Origin: Spirosoma rigui
GTDB lineage: Bacteria > Bacteroidota > Bacteroidia > Cytophagales > Spirosomataceae
Direction of reading: 5' to 3'
Length of the DNA: 64,000 nt
Assembly (NCBI RefSeq): GCF_002067135.1
Contig: NZ_CP020105.1
Location: 5,270,001-5,334,000 of the forward strand
Both the position numbers and the translations under genes were made by a program. Positions within the stretch are counted from its first letter, which is position 1. Every line of letters starts with the position of its first letter. The notes under the pieces are model-generated. The model did no database searches. It was not told the origin of the DNA and was given only the letters and a program-made list of their open reading frames with translations. Below are positions 44,295 to 51,847 of this stretch, piece by piece.

Positions 44295-44645
44295 ATGAGC
44301 TTTTTCAAAGGAGTACTGACGGGTCTGGCTATCGGTTTTTTAACAGCACCCCGTAGTGGCAAGGAAACCCGCGACAAACTGACCAACAACGCGAAAGATT
44401 GGCAGGACCAGATCAACGAAGGATTCAACCAGTTGAAAGCACAGGTAGATCAGCTTACCGGCCAGGCCAAAGACACGGTCGATAAATACGCAAACAAAGC
44501 CGAGAACACGTACGATCAGTACAAAAACGACGCTTCTTACAACAAGCAGCAAGCGAAGTCGGCCTACAACGATAAAGTGGACGACGTAGCGGATGCGGCA
44601 AAAAGCGGCATCAACAAAGCAGAAGACGCTTTCAAAGTAAACTAG
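44295..44645 (+). CDS. YtxH domain protein
   Basis: A 116-residue protein with a short hydrophobic N-terminus (MSFFKGVLTGLAIGFLTAPRSGKETRDKL), the YtxH-type anchor and APRSG motif, then a long, charged, low-complexity helix with repeated Lys/Asp/Gln/Tyr (QLTGQAKDTVDKYANKAENT). YtxH proteins are general stress proteins in Bacillus. It is flanked by its own terminator and shares its neighbourhood with two YsnF-type genes and a small charged lipoprotein, all of stress-protein character. Confidence 0.88.
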   Translation: MSFFKGVLTGLAIGFLTAPRSGKETRDKLTNNAKDWQDQINEGFNQLKAQVDQLTGQAKDTVDKYANKAENTYDQYKNDASYNKQQAKSAYNDKVDDVADAAKSGINKAEDAFKVN

Positions 44646-44676
44646 TACCTTCTGATTTACTCAACATATTAACGGG

Positions 44677-44714
44677 AAGAATGCCCTCTCGGCCACGGCT
44701 GAGTGGGCATTCTT
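44677..44714 (+). terminator. terminator of the YtxH gene
   Basis: AAGAATGCCC (44677-44686) pairs with GGGCATTCTT (44705-44714), an 18-base loop, followed by ATTTTG. The rest of the gap up to 44907 shows a Gly/Ala-poor spacer with no gene. Confidence 0.75.
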
Positions 44715-44907
44715 ATTTTGTTCATTATCAGTAACAGGCATCCAACAGCACCGACTACGGAAGGAAATCACACCATGTCGCTTTGAGACAACAGTAGAAA
44801 TATGTAGCGGTAGCAGCTCAAAACGAAAGCCCGCCCTAAACAGGACAGGCTTTCGTTAACTTGATTATCTATTCAATCAGAGCAGAAAATCTGTCTGATT
44901 ATCCGGT

Positions 44908-45927
44908 TTACAGCAGGCTGTCGCGCCGGGTGGTAGACTCATCATTACCAGTAGTACGATCCGAACGAAGTGTTTGGTTTGTGCTATCCAGATTTTCTAC
45001 GTCTACTTCGGTCTTGCGAACCGTATCACGGACCGTTTCGTCCCGTTCACTTACCTCCTTACCAATCGACACCTCTTCTACAACGTTAGCCGTCTTTGAC
45101 ACTACGGGCACTTCAGCGTGCTCGACCAGTTCAATCTGCCCTTCTTTGAAAGCATCCAGATCGGCCGACGTAGCGGTGCGATTCACGGGGTTACGCTGAA
45201 CGGTAACCCGCTCCTGACGCAGCCGCAGGTTTTCCTCAACGGGTCGTTCCACAATACGGCTCCGAACCCGAACACCGCCCGTTTCAACCTCGCGCTTACC
45301 AACCTGAAGATTTTCTTCGATTACGTTCAACGTCTGGTCGTTGTCGCGGTCGTTGATCAGATCCTTGCGGTCACGGTCTGTGACATCATCCGTATAGCCG
45401 GTGTTCCCCACAACCGAGCTTCCTGTTACGCCGGTTGCCACGGCCGTATCGGTATAGTCTGTGCCAACCGGGCTATCAACCGTAGACCCGGCTGCATCGC
45501 CGTACCCGGCCGTCGTGTTACCGTACTGAGCAAGGCGCTCATCTACGTCAACAGCGCCGTTGTCGTCAAGAATATCAGCCGCCCGCTCCGCTTCGTTTTC
45601 CGACTGGGCATGAACCGTTACAATTGAGCTACGGTCGGCAACGCGCTTGTACTTATCGGCGTCGTCGTTACTGCCAAACAGCGAGCTAAAGAAATCGCCG
45701 ATGCTATCGCCCACATCTTTGGTGTCGTCAACGACCTCCTCCGTGCGTGTACCACTGGTATTCCGGTGCCGGTCGGGCACAATGTCGCCATCGCCACTAC
45801 TATATGCATTTGCCTGGGCCGACATGTCGATGTTACTCCGTGAGAAGCCATCTTTTACCAGTGCTTCTACGGCTCCCTGTGCTTCGTCTGCGTTGTCAAA
45901 AACGCCCACTACGGTTAATGATGCCAT
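44908..45927 (-). CDS. YsnF/AvaK-domain stress protein with GsiB/YflT-like N-terminus
   Basis: A 339-residue soluble protein. The N-terminus (SLTVVGVFDNADEAQGAVEALVKDGFSRSNIDM, then IVTVHAQSENEAERAADILDDNGAVDV) is a YflT-like heat/osmotic stress domain (about 1-130). A low-complexity Gly/Thr/Asp linker (131-200) follows, and then the DUF2382/YsnF domain with ENLQVGKREVETGGVRVRSRIVERPVEENLRLRQERV and EGQIELVEHAEVPVVSKTANVVEEVSIGKEVSERDETVRDTVRKTEVDVE. This arrangement is the one of Bacillus YsnF (general stress). It is the second gene of a leftward pair. Confidence 0.85.
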   Translation of the reverse strand: MASLTVVGVFDNADEAQGAVEALVKDGFSRSNIDMSAQANAYSSGDGDIVPDRHRNTSGTRTEEVVDDTKDVGDSIGDFFSSLFGSNDDADKYKRVADRSSIVTVHAQSENEAERAADILDDNGAVDVDERLAQYGNTTAGYGDAAGSTVDSPVGTDYTDTAVATGVTGSSVVGNTGYTDDVTDRDRKDLINDRDNDQTLNVIEENLQVGKREVETGGVRVRSRIVERPVEENLRLRQERVTVQRNPVNRTATSADLDAFKEGQIELVEHAEVPVVSKTANVVEEVSIGKEVSERDETVRDTVRKTEVDVENLDSTNQTLRSDRTTGNDESTTRRDSLL

Positions 45928-45967
45928 GATAATCGTTGTTTTGGGTTAACGTTGAGATGATAAGTAT

Positions 45968-46441
45968 TTATAACGATGGCCGTGTTTCAGGCCGAACGTT
46001 CGGTTCACTGGCAACCCGATTGACGGTCACCTCTTCCTGCCGCAGTATTACATACTGCGTGTCGTCGGTCGTGATCTGATGCCGGGTAATGTGCACCTCT
46101 TCGACGAGCACCAGCCGTTTCTCCACGACCACCACTTCCTTCACCACTGGCACGATGGTTACATCGCCCTCGTGGCGAACCGCCGGTGCTACGTCAACGT
46201 ATTGATTGATGTGCACACGTTCCACGCTGAACTCTTCGTGCGAGACCGGCGTCGTAACAATTCGTTCTTCTTCCCGAATCGACTTGCGAACCAGCAGACG
46301 CCCCGTTTCAACCAGGTGTTTGTCCACTCGAAGCCGTTCTTCGATGACCGGAATCCGTACCGATTCTGCAGTATGGGTTATGGGATCGGCGGGGGTCCCG
46401 GGCGGGGGCGATGGCCGGCCTTCCTCAGAATCATTCATCAC
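45968..46441 (-). CDS. short YsnF/AvaK (DUF2382) domain protein
   Basis: A 157-residue protein made of just the DUF2382 domain with acidic/basic beta pattern: VRIPVIEERLRVDKHLVETGRLLVRKSIREEERIV, EEFSVERVHINQYVDVAPAVRHEGD, and VVKEVVVVEKRLVLVEEVHI. It precedes the longer YsnF-type gene by 40 bases on the same strand and looks like its partial duplicate. Pro-rich N-terminus (EGRPSPPPGTPADP). Confidence 0.85.
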   Translation of the reverse strand: MMNDSEEGRPSPPPGTPADPITHTAESVRIPVIEERLRVDKHLVETGRLLVRKSIREEERIVTTPVSHEEFSVERVHINQYVDVAPAVRHEGDVTIVPVVKEVVVVEKRLVLVEEVHITRHQITTDDTQYVILRQEEVTVNRVASEPNVRPETRPSL

Positions 46442-46677
46442 AGTCTCAGCGGGTTAAAGTTACCGACAGGGCTTAACGGTCTCCGCCGGGTTGACCAAGC
46501 TATAAGACTTCAAATACTCCTTTTGTTCTATAATTTTAATAGATTTTACAATTACCCGCTGGTAAACAGATAGATACAGGAAAATATTTACATGAACGGA
46601 ACAAGAGCGTACAGACCGTTCTTCTGGTTATTTCGGGAGGTGTTGACTGGACCGTTCAATCAAACTTTTCAACACAT

Positions 46678-46691
46678 CTACTACGTAGTAG
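46678..46691. promoter_or_regulatory. perfect 14-base palindrome upstream of the small lipoprotein gene
   Basis: CTACTACGTAGTAG is a self-complementary site 31 bases before the ATG at 46723, next to a T-rich tract. It has the size and symmetry of a dimeric regulator's operator. No second copy is seen in this spacer. Confidence 0.5.
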
Positions 46692-46722
46692 TTCTTTTTA
46701 TTCACAACTTAAACTACACGTG

Positions 46723-46962
46723 ATGAAAGTAAAACAACTTGTTCTCGGTTTATCGGTAGCTGTACTCTGCGCTACGACTCAGTTCTCCTGCAACTCTAAG
46801 CCTGAAAACAAGGCCGAAGAGGTTAAGGACGAGAAAGAAGATGTAATCGAAGCACAACGCGACGGTGAATCGAAAGAAGAAGTGATGGACGAACAGGCTG
46901 ACCTGGATTCAGCACGCAAGGATTACAAAGAAGCCGTTAAGGATTCGATCCGCAACAAATAA
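46723..46962 (+). CDS. small charged lipoprotein
   Basis: A 79-residue lipoprotein: signal peptide MKVKQLVLGLSVAVLCATTQFSC, lipobox around QFSC, then a tail that is almost entirely Glu, Asp, Lys and Arg (KAEEVKDEKEDVIEAQRDGE, DSARKDYKEAVKDSIRNK), predicted helical. A GTG one codon upstream could also start it. The function is unknown; the neighbourhood is of stress-protein type. A strong terminator follows 14 bases after the stop. Confidence 0.75.
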   Translation: MKVKQLVLGLSVAVLCATTQFSCNSKPENKAEEVKDEKEDVIEAQRDGESKEEVMDEQADLDSARKDYKEAVKDSIRNK

Positions 46963-46976
46963 GGACGTACAACACC

Positions 46977-47018
46977 AAAAAGGGGGTTGCAGACCAATCG
47001 GTTTGCAACCCCCTTTTT
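46977..47018. terminator. bidirectional terminator between lipoprotein and bshB1
   Basis: A 15-base stem (AAAAAGGGGGTTGCA at 46977-46991, complement at 47004-47018) with a 12-base loop, A-rich left and T-rich right. It serves the rightward lipoprotein gene and the leftward bshB1 gene, which ends at 47036. Confidence 0.9.
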
Positions 47019-47035
47019 GATAAGGCCTATCTGGC

Positions 47036-47755
47036 CTAGGTAAGACTAAACAGATCCGTTACGCCAAGCATGCGTTTAGTGGTGTATCCTTCCCCAAATT
47101 CAGCCCCGATCATGTGCCCATGTTCACGGGTACGGGCTTCCAGAAACTTCATGAAAGGCTCGCCGGAGATGTAGCTTTGCGGCTCCGTGCTGCTGGGATT
47201 GAAGAACTGACTCTGGTAGGCCTTAATGGCGGCAATTTTACCTTCCCAATACGGGGTGATATCAACGACAAAATCGGGCGTCAGCGACCGGTCCTGGATG
47301 AAGTGATACACAAATTTAGGGCGGTGTGCCTCCTGTGGCTTCCCATCCTTGCCAACCGTTTTGATCTGTCGTAGCCCGGCGTAAAAGCAGGACTGTACAA
47401 CCAGTTCAGCAGCCCGGCCGTGGTCGGGGTGGCGGTCGTCAACGGCGTTGGTAAGCACAATTTCGGGGCGGTACTGGCGAATTATTGAAATAACTGCCAT
47501 CTGGTGTTCTTCGTCATTACGGAAGAATGCATCCCGAAAGCCCAGATTTTCGCGGGCGGCCAGCTGCATGATCCGGGCCCCTTCTGCCGATTCTCTAAGC
47601 CGGATTTCGGGGGTTCCGCGGGTTCCAAGTTCTCCCCGGGTCAAATCAACGCCAGCTACTGTTTTCCCCTGCGCTACCAGCGAAAGGACCGTACCGGCAC
47701 AAGTCATTTCGATGTCATCGGGGTGGGCCGCAATGGCCAATACGTCAACGGTCAT
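47036..47755 (-). CDS. bshB1: bacillithiol biosynthesis deacetylase
   Basis: A 239-residue zinc-dependent LmbE-type deacetylase that removes the acetyl group from GlcNAc-malate in bacillithiol synthesis. Zinc-binding motif AHPDD (residues 10-14) and RHPDHGRAAELV are clear; other BshB1 markers are LTRGELGTRGTPEIRLRESAEGARIM, ENLGFRDAFFRNDEEHQ and the Tyr/Phe-rich C-terminal motif FHQFIQDRSLTP region. Upstream on the leftward strand TACTTTTG (47768-47775) matches a -7 element 12 bases before the ATG. Confidence 0.92.
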   Translation of the reverse strand: MTVDVLAIAAHPDDIEMTCAGTVLSLVAQGKTVAGVDLTRGELGTRGTPEIRLRESAEGARIMQLAARENLGFRDAFFRNDEEHQMAVISIIRQYRPEIVLTNAVDDRHPDHGRAAELVVQSCFYAGLRQIKTVGKDGKPQEAHRPKFVYHFIQDRSLTPDFVVDITPYWEGKIAAIKAYQSQFFNPSSTEPQSYISGEPFMKFLEARTREHGHMIGAEFGEGYTTKRMLGVTDLFSLT

Positions 47756-47893
47756 GAATTATGGATTCAAAAGTAATCGCTATCTATCTTCTGAGTAGTA
47801 CTGTAAACCACGCCCGAAAGTTCGCTTAGCCGCAGGACTGGCGGGCTGCATCGAGCTTATGGCGCTTCCGGCGGTCTATTCATTTGCTCAGCG

Positions 47894-47941
47894 GCTACCG
47901 ATCCCAACCCCGTACACGGTTGCCGCATTGGGATCGGCAGC
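47894..47941. repeat. inverted repeat in the spacer before the nitrilase-fold gene
   Basis: CCGATCCCAA (47898-47907) pairs with TTGGGATCGG (47928-47937), loop 20 bases; GCT/AGC outside extends it to 14 bases with one mismatch. It lies in the 284-base divergent spacer between bshB1 and the nitrilase-fold gene, about 100 bases from the latter's start. Confidence 0.55.
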
Positions 47942-48039
47942 CCGTATCCATACGCCGATTATGGGGGAAATTGGTATTTTGCAGCCAATTTTGGCGATTT
48001 TGTCGCTGTCTACACTACCTACCACCACTCGTACGTCCT

Positions 48040-49047
48040 ATGTCTTATAAAGCCCTAGCCCTTCAACTTACCTGTCAATCTATTCATCCCTGCTCCAACC
48101 GCGACGAAGCCGAAGCTGTCATGCGCCAACGTATTGACCATATCGAAAAGCAACTCGCGGCATCCATTAGTCTCCTGGGCCGCGACACGCTGCTCGTTAC
48201 AGTGCCGGAATTTTTCCTGTCCGGCCCGCCCGTGAACGAGACTGTCCCGGAATGGCGCGAGAAAGCCGCTCTCGACATCAATGGCCCCATTTACGAAGCC
48301 CTCGGTGCTATGGTGCAGCGGCAGCAGATTTATTTTGCCGGCAACGCCTATGAACAGGATCCTTTTTTTCCCGAGTTGTACTTCCAGACTAGTTTTATCA
48401 TCGGGCCGAGTGGCGATGTTCTACTGCGCTACCGACGGCTGAACGCGGTCTACACCCCCACCCCACACGATGTGTGGCAGTTGTACCTGGATGCTTACGG
48501 GTATGACTCCCTTTTCCCGGTAGTCAAAACCAACATCGGCAACCTGGCCTGCATTGCTTCCGAAGATATTATGTATCCCGAAGTAGCCCGTTGCCTGGCC
48601 ATGCGCGGGGCCGAGGTACTGCTTCATTCCACTTCCGAGAACAGCAGCGTACGCCAAACGCCCCGCCTGGTAGCCCGACTGGCGCGGGCCGCCGAAAACA
48701 TGACGTATCTGGTATCGGCCAACTCGGCGGGTGTCATCAACAGTCCTGTCCCGGCGGGTTCCAGCGACGGCGGCTCCACCCTGGTCGATCCCAAAGGTCT
48801 GGTACTGGCCGAGGCCGGTTACGGCGAGAGCATGACCGCCAGCGCCGACATTGACCTGGTTGCCCTGCGGGAGTTCCGGCAACGCCCGGCGCTGAATAAC
48901 ATGCTGGCCCGGCAGCGTTACGAACTATACGCCGACAGCTATACCAAAACCAGCGTGTACCCGCCCGATACGCTCCTGAGCCAGCCCGCCGACCGCCAGT
49001 ATTTCCTCAAAACACAGCAGGATGTAATCAGAAAACTCTACAGCTAG
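48040..49047 (+). CDS. nitrilase-fold carbon-nitrogen hydrolase, divergent active site
   Basis: A 335-residue protein with the nitrilase alpha-beta-beta-alpha fold. The first catalytic residue, Glu57, sits in VPEFFLSG. The usual Lys position reads YRRL (Arg133). Around the usual Cys the sequence is IGNLACIASEDIMYPEVARCLAMRGAEVLLH: either C171 serves, with a three-residue shift, or the nucleophile position next to YPE holds Ser174. The C-terminus (GLVLAEAGYGESMTASADIDL) is typical. It may therefore be an amidase of a variant subfamily or non-enzymatic. ATG 48040 fits the N-terminus; an in-frame start at 47884 adds 52 unlikely residues. Confidence 0.8.
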   Translation: MSYKALALQLTCQSIHPCSNRDEAEAVMRQRIDHIEKQLAASISLLGRDTLLVTVPEFFLSGPPVNETVPEWREKAALDINGPIYEALGAMVQRQQIYFAGNAYEQDPFFPELYFQTSFIIGPSGDVLLRYRRLNAVYTPTPHDVWQLYLDAYGYDSLFPVVKTNIGNLACIASEDIMYPEVARCLAMRGAEVLLHSTSENSSVRQTPRLVARLARAAENMTYLVSANSAGVINSPVPAGSSDGGSTLVDPKGLVLAEAGYGESMTASADIDLVALREFRQRPALNNMLARQRYELYADSYTKTSVYPPDTLLSQPADRQYFLKTQQDVIRKLYS

Positions 49048-49064
49048 GTTTCACACGGACGCAC

Positions 49065-49117
49065 CTGCTCCGCAACGCAAAAGCCGCCCCCGGGGCGGCT
49101 TTTGCGTTGCGGAGCAG
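49065..49117. terminator. very long palindromic terminator
   Basis: A perfect 26-base stem with a one-base centre (49065-49090 and 49092-49117) centred on GCCGCCCC/GGGGCGGC, with AAAAG/CTTTT inside. It separates the rightward nitrilase-fold gene and the leftward permease gene. T-tracts are weak and the stem is unusually long. Confidence 0.75.
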
Positions 49118-49123
49118 TATCAG

Positions 49124-50236
49124 CTACTCTTCCACTATCCTGGCCCGCCGACGGCGTTTCAGCCGGAACAGGTTACTGCCGGCCTGCTCCGGCGTCTGGT
49201 CGCCCAGCAACACACCCCAGGCCCGCAGACTGTCGACCCGGTCAAAGATTACTTTCATAATGGCGATGGCAGGAATCGACAGGAACATCCCCGATACCCC
49301 GGCCAGCGCACCGCCGATGAGCACTCCAACGATGGAAACCAACGCATTGACCCGTACCTTGGACCCAACGATCATGGGCACCAACACGTTGTTATCAACA
49401 AACTGAACGAAGAGGAACACGCCCAACACGCCCAGCATGATGGATGGATCGGGCTGGTTACCGAAGGTCACCAGCACGGTCAGCACCGTAGCCACCAGCC
49501 CCCCGATGTACGGAATCAGGTTAAGGATAGCGGCAATAATACCCAGTAGCACGGCATACTGTACACCCAGTATCAGCAGCCCGACCGAATTAAGCGCGGC
49601 AACGCAGGCCGTTTCAATCAGCAGGCCCACAACATAACTCTGGATAACCGTCTTTACTTCGCCCAGCACTTCCCGCACCCGTTCGGTATGCTTCTCGGGA
49701 AACAGCACCACAACGAAGTGCAGCAGCATGGATCGGTAATAGAGGAGCAGAAACACGTAGATCGGCACCAGAGTCAGCGTACCCAGCGGCCCCGTGATAA
49801 CACCCAGTGTATCAGCGCTCTGCAAACTATCGAGCGTTTGGGTCTGTGCTTTCTGGAGGTACTTCTCCTGCTGGCGGTAGCTGACGTTATACTCGCGCCG
49901 TACCCACCGGCGGGCGTCGTCGACCAGGTCACTCAGGTTCTGGCGCAGTTTGGGCAGGTCATCAGTAAAATCAGACAGTTGCATAGATATGACAACCGCC
50001 AGCCCCGCTATCACAATAATGGCCAGCAAAAGCGCGATGCTGATGGCAAATACTTTATGCATACCCAGCCGGATGAGCCGATCCTCAACGGGACGTAGTA
50101 AAACAGCCATCAGACCCGCCATGGCCAGCGGTACCAGAATATCCTGGCCCAGGTAAATAGCCGTTGTCAGGATAGCGATGGATAGTAACGAATGCGAAAA
50201 CTGGTGGTAGTGAGGACGGGTTGACTCGGGGAGCAT
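49124..50236 (-). CDS. AI-2E family permease
   Basis: A 370-residue membrane protein with about eight helices. Family markers: ILVPLAMAGLMAVLLRPVEDRLIRLG in helix 1-2, a periplasmic-type amphipathic region (LRQNLSDLVDDARRWVRREY), helix pair FLLLYYRSMLLHFVVV, and IQSYVVGLLIETACVAALNSVGLLILGVQYAVLLGIIAAILNLIPYIGGLVATV, followed by VDNNVLVPMIVGSKVRVNALVSIVGVLIGGALAGVSGMFLSIPAIAI. AI-2E-type proteins include TqsA, Na+/H+ exchangers and DUF20 exporters; the substrate cannot be told. Ends in a basic tail (LKRRRRARIVEE). Confidence 0.92.
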   Translation of the reverse strand: MLPESTRPHYHQFSHSLLSIAILTTAIYLGQDILVPLAMAGLMAVLLRPVEDRLIRLGMHKVFAISIALLLAIIVIAGLAVVISMQLSDFTDDLPKLRQNLSDLVDDARRWVRREYNVSYRQQEKYLQKAQTQTLDSLQSADTLGVITGPLGTLTLVPIYVFLLLYYRSMLLHFVVVLFPEKHTERVREVLGEVKTVIQSYVVGLLIETACVAALNSVGLLILGVQYAVLLGIIAAILNLIPYIGGLVATVLTVLVTFGNQPDPSIMLGVLGVFLFVQFVDNNVLVPMIVGSKVRVNALVSIVGVLIGGALAGVSGMFLSIPAIAIMKVIFDRVDSLRAWGVLLGDQTPEQAGSNLFRLKRRRRARIVEE

Positions 50237-50299
50237 AGTGTAGCTGGAAATTAAGTGCAAAGTAGTCATTACCGCCAGCTTTTGCGTTCCATCGGAAGA

Positions 50300-51016
50300 T
50301 CATTTTTCCCGGCTCCAGACCTCGTCGACTTTGCCACCCGTTGAGCTCTGCCCGGTATGATGCCAGCTATTCTGGCTAACATCGGCGTTAAAGCGCAGCG
50401 ACCGGCCAACCCGGCTGTTGTCGCGGGAGAAAAAATCAATCGTCTCCGTATAGTTTCCGTCGGCCAGCGTATAGGTCCCACCCCCGGTTCCAAAAAATTG
50501 CTTTGTTTCCGGGTTGATAGCCGCCCACTGAAATCGGCTGCCGGTCATCAATTTGATGGTTTTCCGGGCTCCGCGCGGCATAGTCATTAGCTGCCCGGCA
50601 TCGTTAGTCCGGCCCGTGATCCGCCACAACCCAACCAGCGCCGTCTGCACGGCCGGCTCATCAACCCGAGTAAACGACTGCGGCTCTCCCCGCCCCGTCA
50701 GGGTTAGTTTCCCGTTCCGGAGCGTAAGACCGTAGGTTTCAGCCTGCCCAACCCGGCTGCTGTCCTGCGTATCGAACTCAACGGTTACCGTCAGTCTATC
50801 CGCCTGCTGTTGCCAGCTTCCGCCCCGGCTGCTCAAAAACCGATTGGCTTCGTAAGTCGTTTGCATCAGGTAGGTATCCACTACGGTCAGCACAACCGTG
50901 GCCCCCGCGGGATCAACCCGTCGCCAGGTACCCGTCAGACCAGGCAGCGCCGGGCGAAAGGCACTCAGTAGTACGACCGCCAGCAGGAAAAACGAAGGGA
51001 TGATACGTAGTGGCAT
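50300..51016 (-). CDS. secreted two-repeat protein of unknown function
   Basis: A 238-residue protein with a signal peptide (MPLRIIPSFFLLAVVLLSAFRPALP). Two similar halves follow, each a beta-rich lipocalin-like unit: LTGTWRRVDPAGATVVLTVVDTYLM ... DTQDSSRVGQAETYGLTL and LVGLWRITGRTNDAGQL ... KTIKLMTGSRFQWAAINPETKQFFGTGGGTYTLADGNY ... SRDNSRVGRSLRF. The second half is the type often annotated 'membrane or secreted protein' in Bacteroidota. No function known. It lies upstream of the permease gene on the same strand (63 bases). Confidence 0.8.
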   Translation of the reverse strand: MPLRIIPSFFLLAVVLLSAFRPALPGLTGTWRRVDPAGATVVLTVVDTYLMQTTYEANRFLSSRGGSWQQQADRLTVTVEFDTQDSSRVGQAETYGLTLRNGKLTLTGRGEPQSFTRVDEPAVQTALVGLWRITGRTNDAGQLMTMPRGARKTIKLMTGSRFQWAAINPETKQFFGTGGGTYTLADGNYTETIDFFSRDNSRVGRSLRFNADVSQNSWHHTGQSSTGGKVDEVWSREK

Positions 51017-51184
51017 ACGATATGGCGCGTAGTGTTGAGGATATGACTGTCTATCCGGATTTAAAGCAGAGAAGTACGGTTAGACTACTGACCTGATGGG
51101 TCGTTTTTCGGCTATCCACTGCCGCCCTGAACCGGTCGATTTCGCCCATCCGCAGCGAACGGCGGTCTTTCGCTGAACTTGCCG

Positions 51185-51192
51185 TACTTTTG
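51185..51192 (+). promoter_or_regulatory. possible -7 element for the Sua5-fold gene
   Basis: TACTTTTG (TAnnTTTG) 14 bases before the ATG at 51207. The spacing would give a nearly leaderless transcript. No -33 TTTG found. Confidence 0.4.
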
Positions 51193-51206
51193 CGGGTTAT
51201 TTAGCC

Positions 51207-51767
51207 ATGACGTCAAACACCCGCGATATCGCCTATCAACTCCGGCAGGGCCAACTTATTGCCCTTGCCGACGAAACGGGCTGGTCCATTGTGGCCGACC
51301 CGGTCAACGAAAAAGCCGTTGACGCCCTGCTGGCCCTGCGCCCTGTCATGCCCCCCGGCCTGTACCCAACCCTGCTGATCATGAACACCGATCAATTAGG
51401 TATGTACGTGGCTAAAGTGCCCGACGTGGGATATGATCTGGTAGAATTTGCCGAAGACCCGCTCACGGTCATCTTTGAACAGGGTAAGAACGTATCGCTA
51501 CGGCTGTGGGCCGACAGCAACGCGGGGGCCGGACAACCAACCGAAGCCGGGGAAATTGCCGTCAGGCGGTCGCTGGACCCCGATGTGCAGCGGCTGATCG
51601 GTAGCTTTAGCCGGGGACTGCTCACAATTCCCCTCGAATCGCTGTCGCTGCCGCCGGCAGTCATGGGTGCGTTCACCGAACGGTTCGGTACCTTACCGGG
51701 CCTGCCCAAACGGCCGCGCATTCTGTGGCTCGCCGTTGATGGCAGCATTCGGTTCATCAGAAAATAA
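51207..51767 (+). CDS. degenerate Sua5/YrdC/YciO-fold protein
   Basis: A 186-residue protein with the overall YrdC pattern (RQGQLIALADETGWSIVADPVNEKAVDALLALR, YPTLLIMN, DPLTVIFE, DADV-like GEIAVRRSLDPDVQRLI, a closing beta-strand ILWLAVDGSIRFIRK), but the hallmark residues are changed. The PT(D/E)TxYG loop reads ADETGW (21-26), the K-x-R substrate clamp is LALR (43-46), and the S-A-N signature reads PLESLSLPP (142-150). Canonical YrdC/Sua5 makes threonylcarbamoyl-AMP for tRNA t6A. This copy is therefore more likely an RNA- or nucleotide-binding paralogue. The CCA-adding enzyme gene follows 80 bases later. Confidence 0.7.
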   Translation: MTSNTRDIAYQLRQGQLIALADETGWSIVADPVNEKAVDALLALRPVMPPGLYPTLLIMNTDQLGMYVAKVPDVGYDLVEFAEDPLTVIFEQGKNVSLRLWADSNAGAGQPTEAGEIAVRRSLDPDVQRLIGSFSRGLLTIPLESLSLPPAVMGAFTERFGTLPGLPKRPRILWLAVDGSIRFIRK

Positions 51768-51847
51768 AGTACCATACGGCCCGGCGGTGCGCCATCTCCG
51801 AACAGGAACCAGGCCGCTGCCGACTACCGTATATCGACTACAGACCA

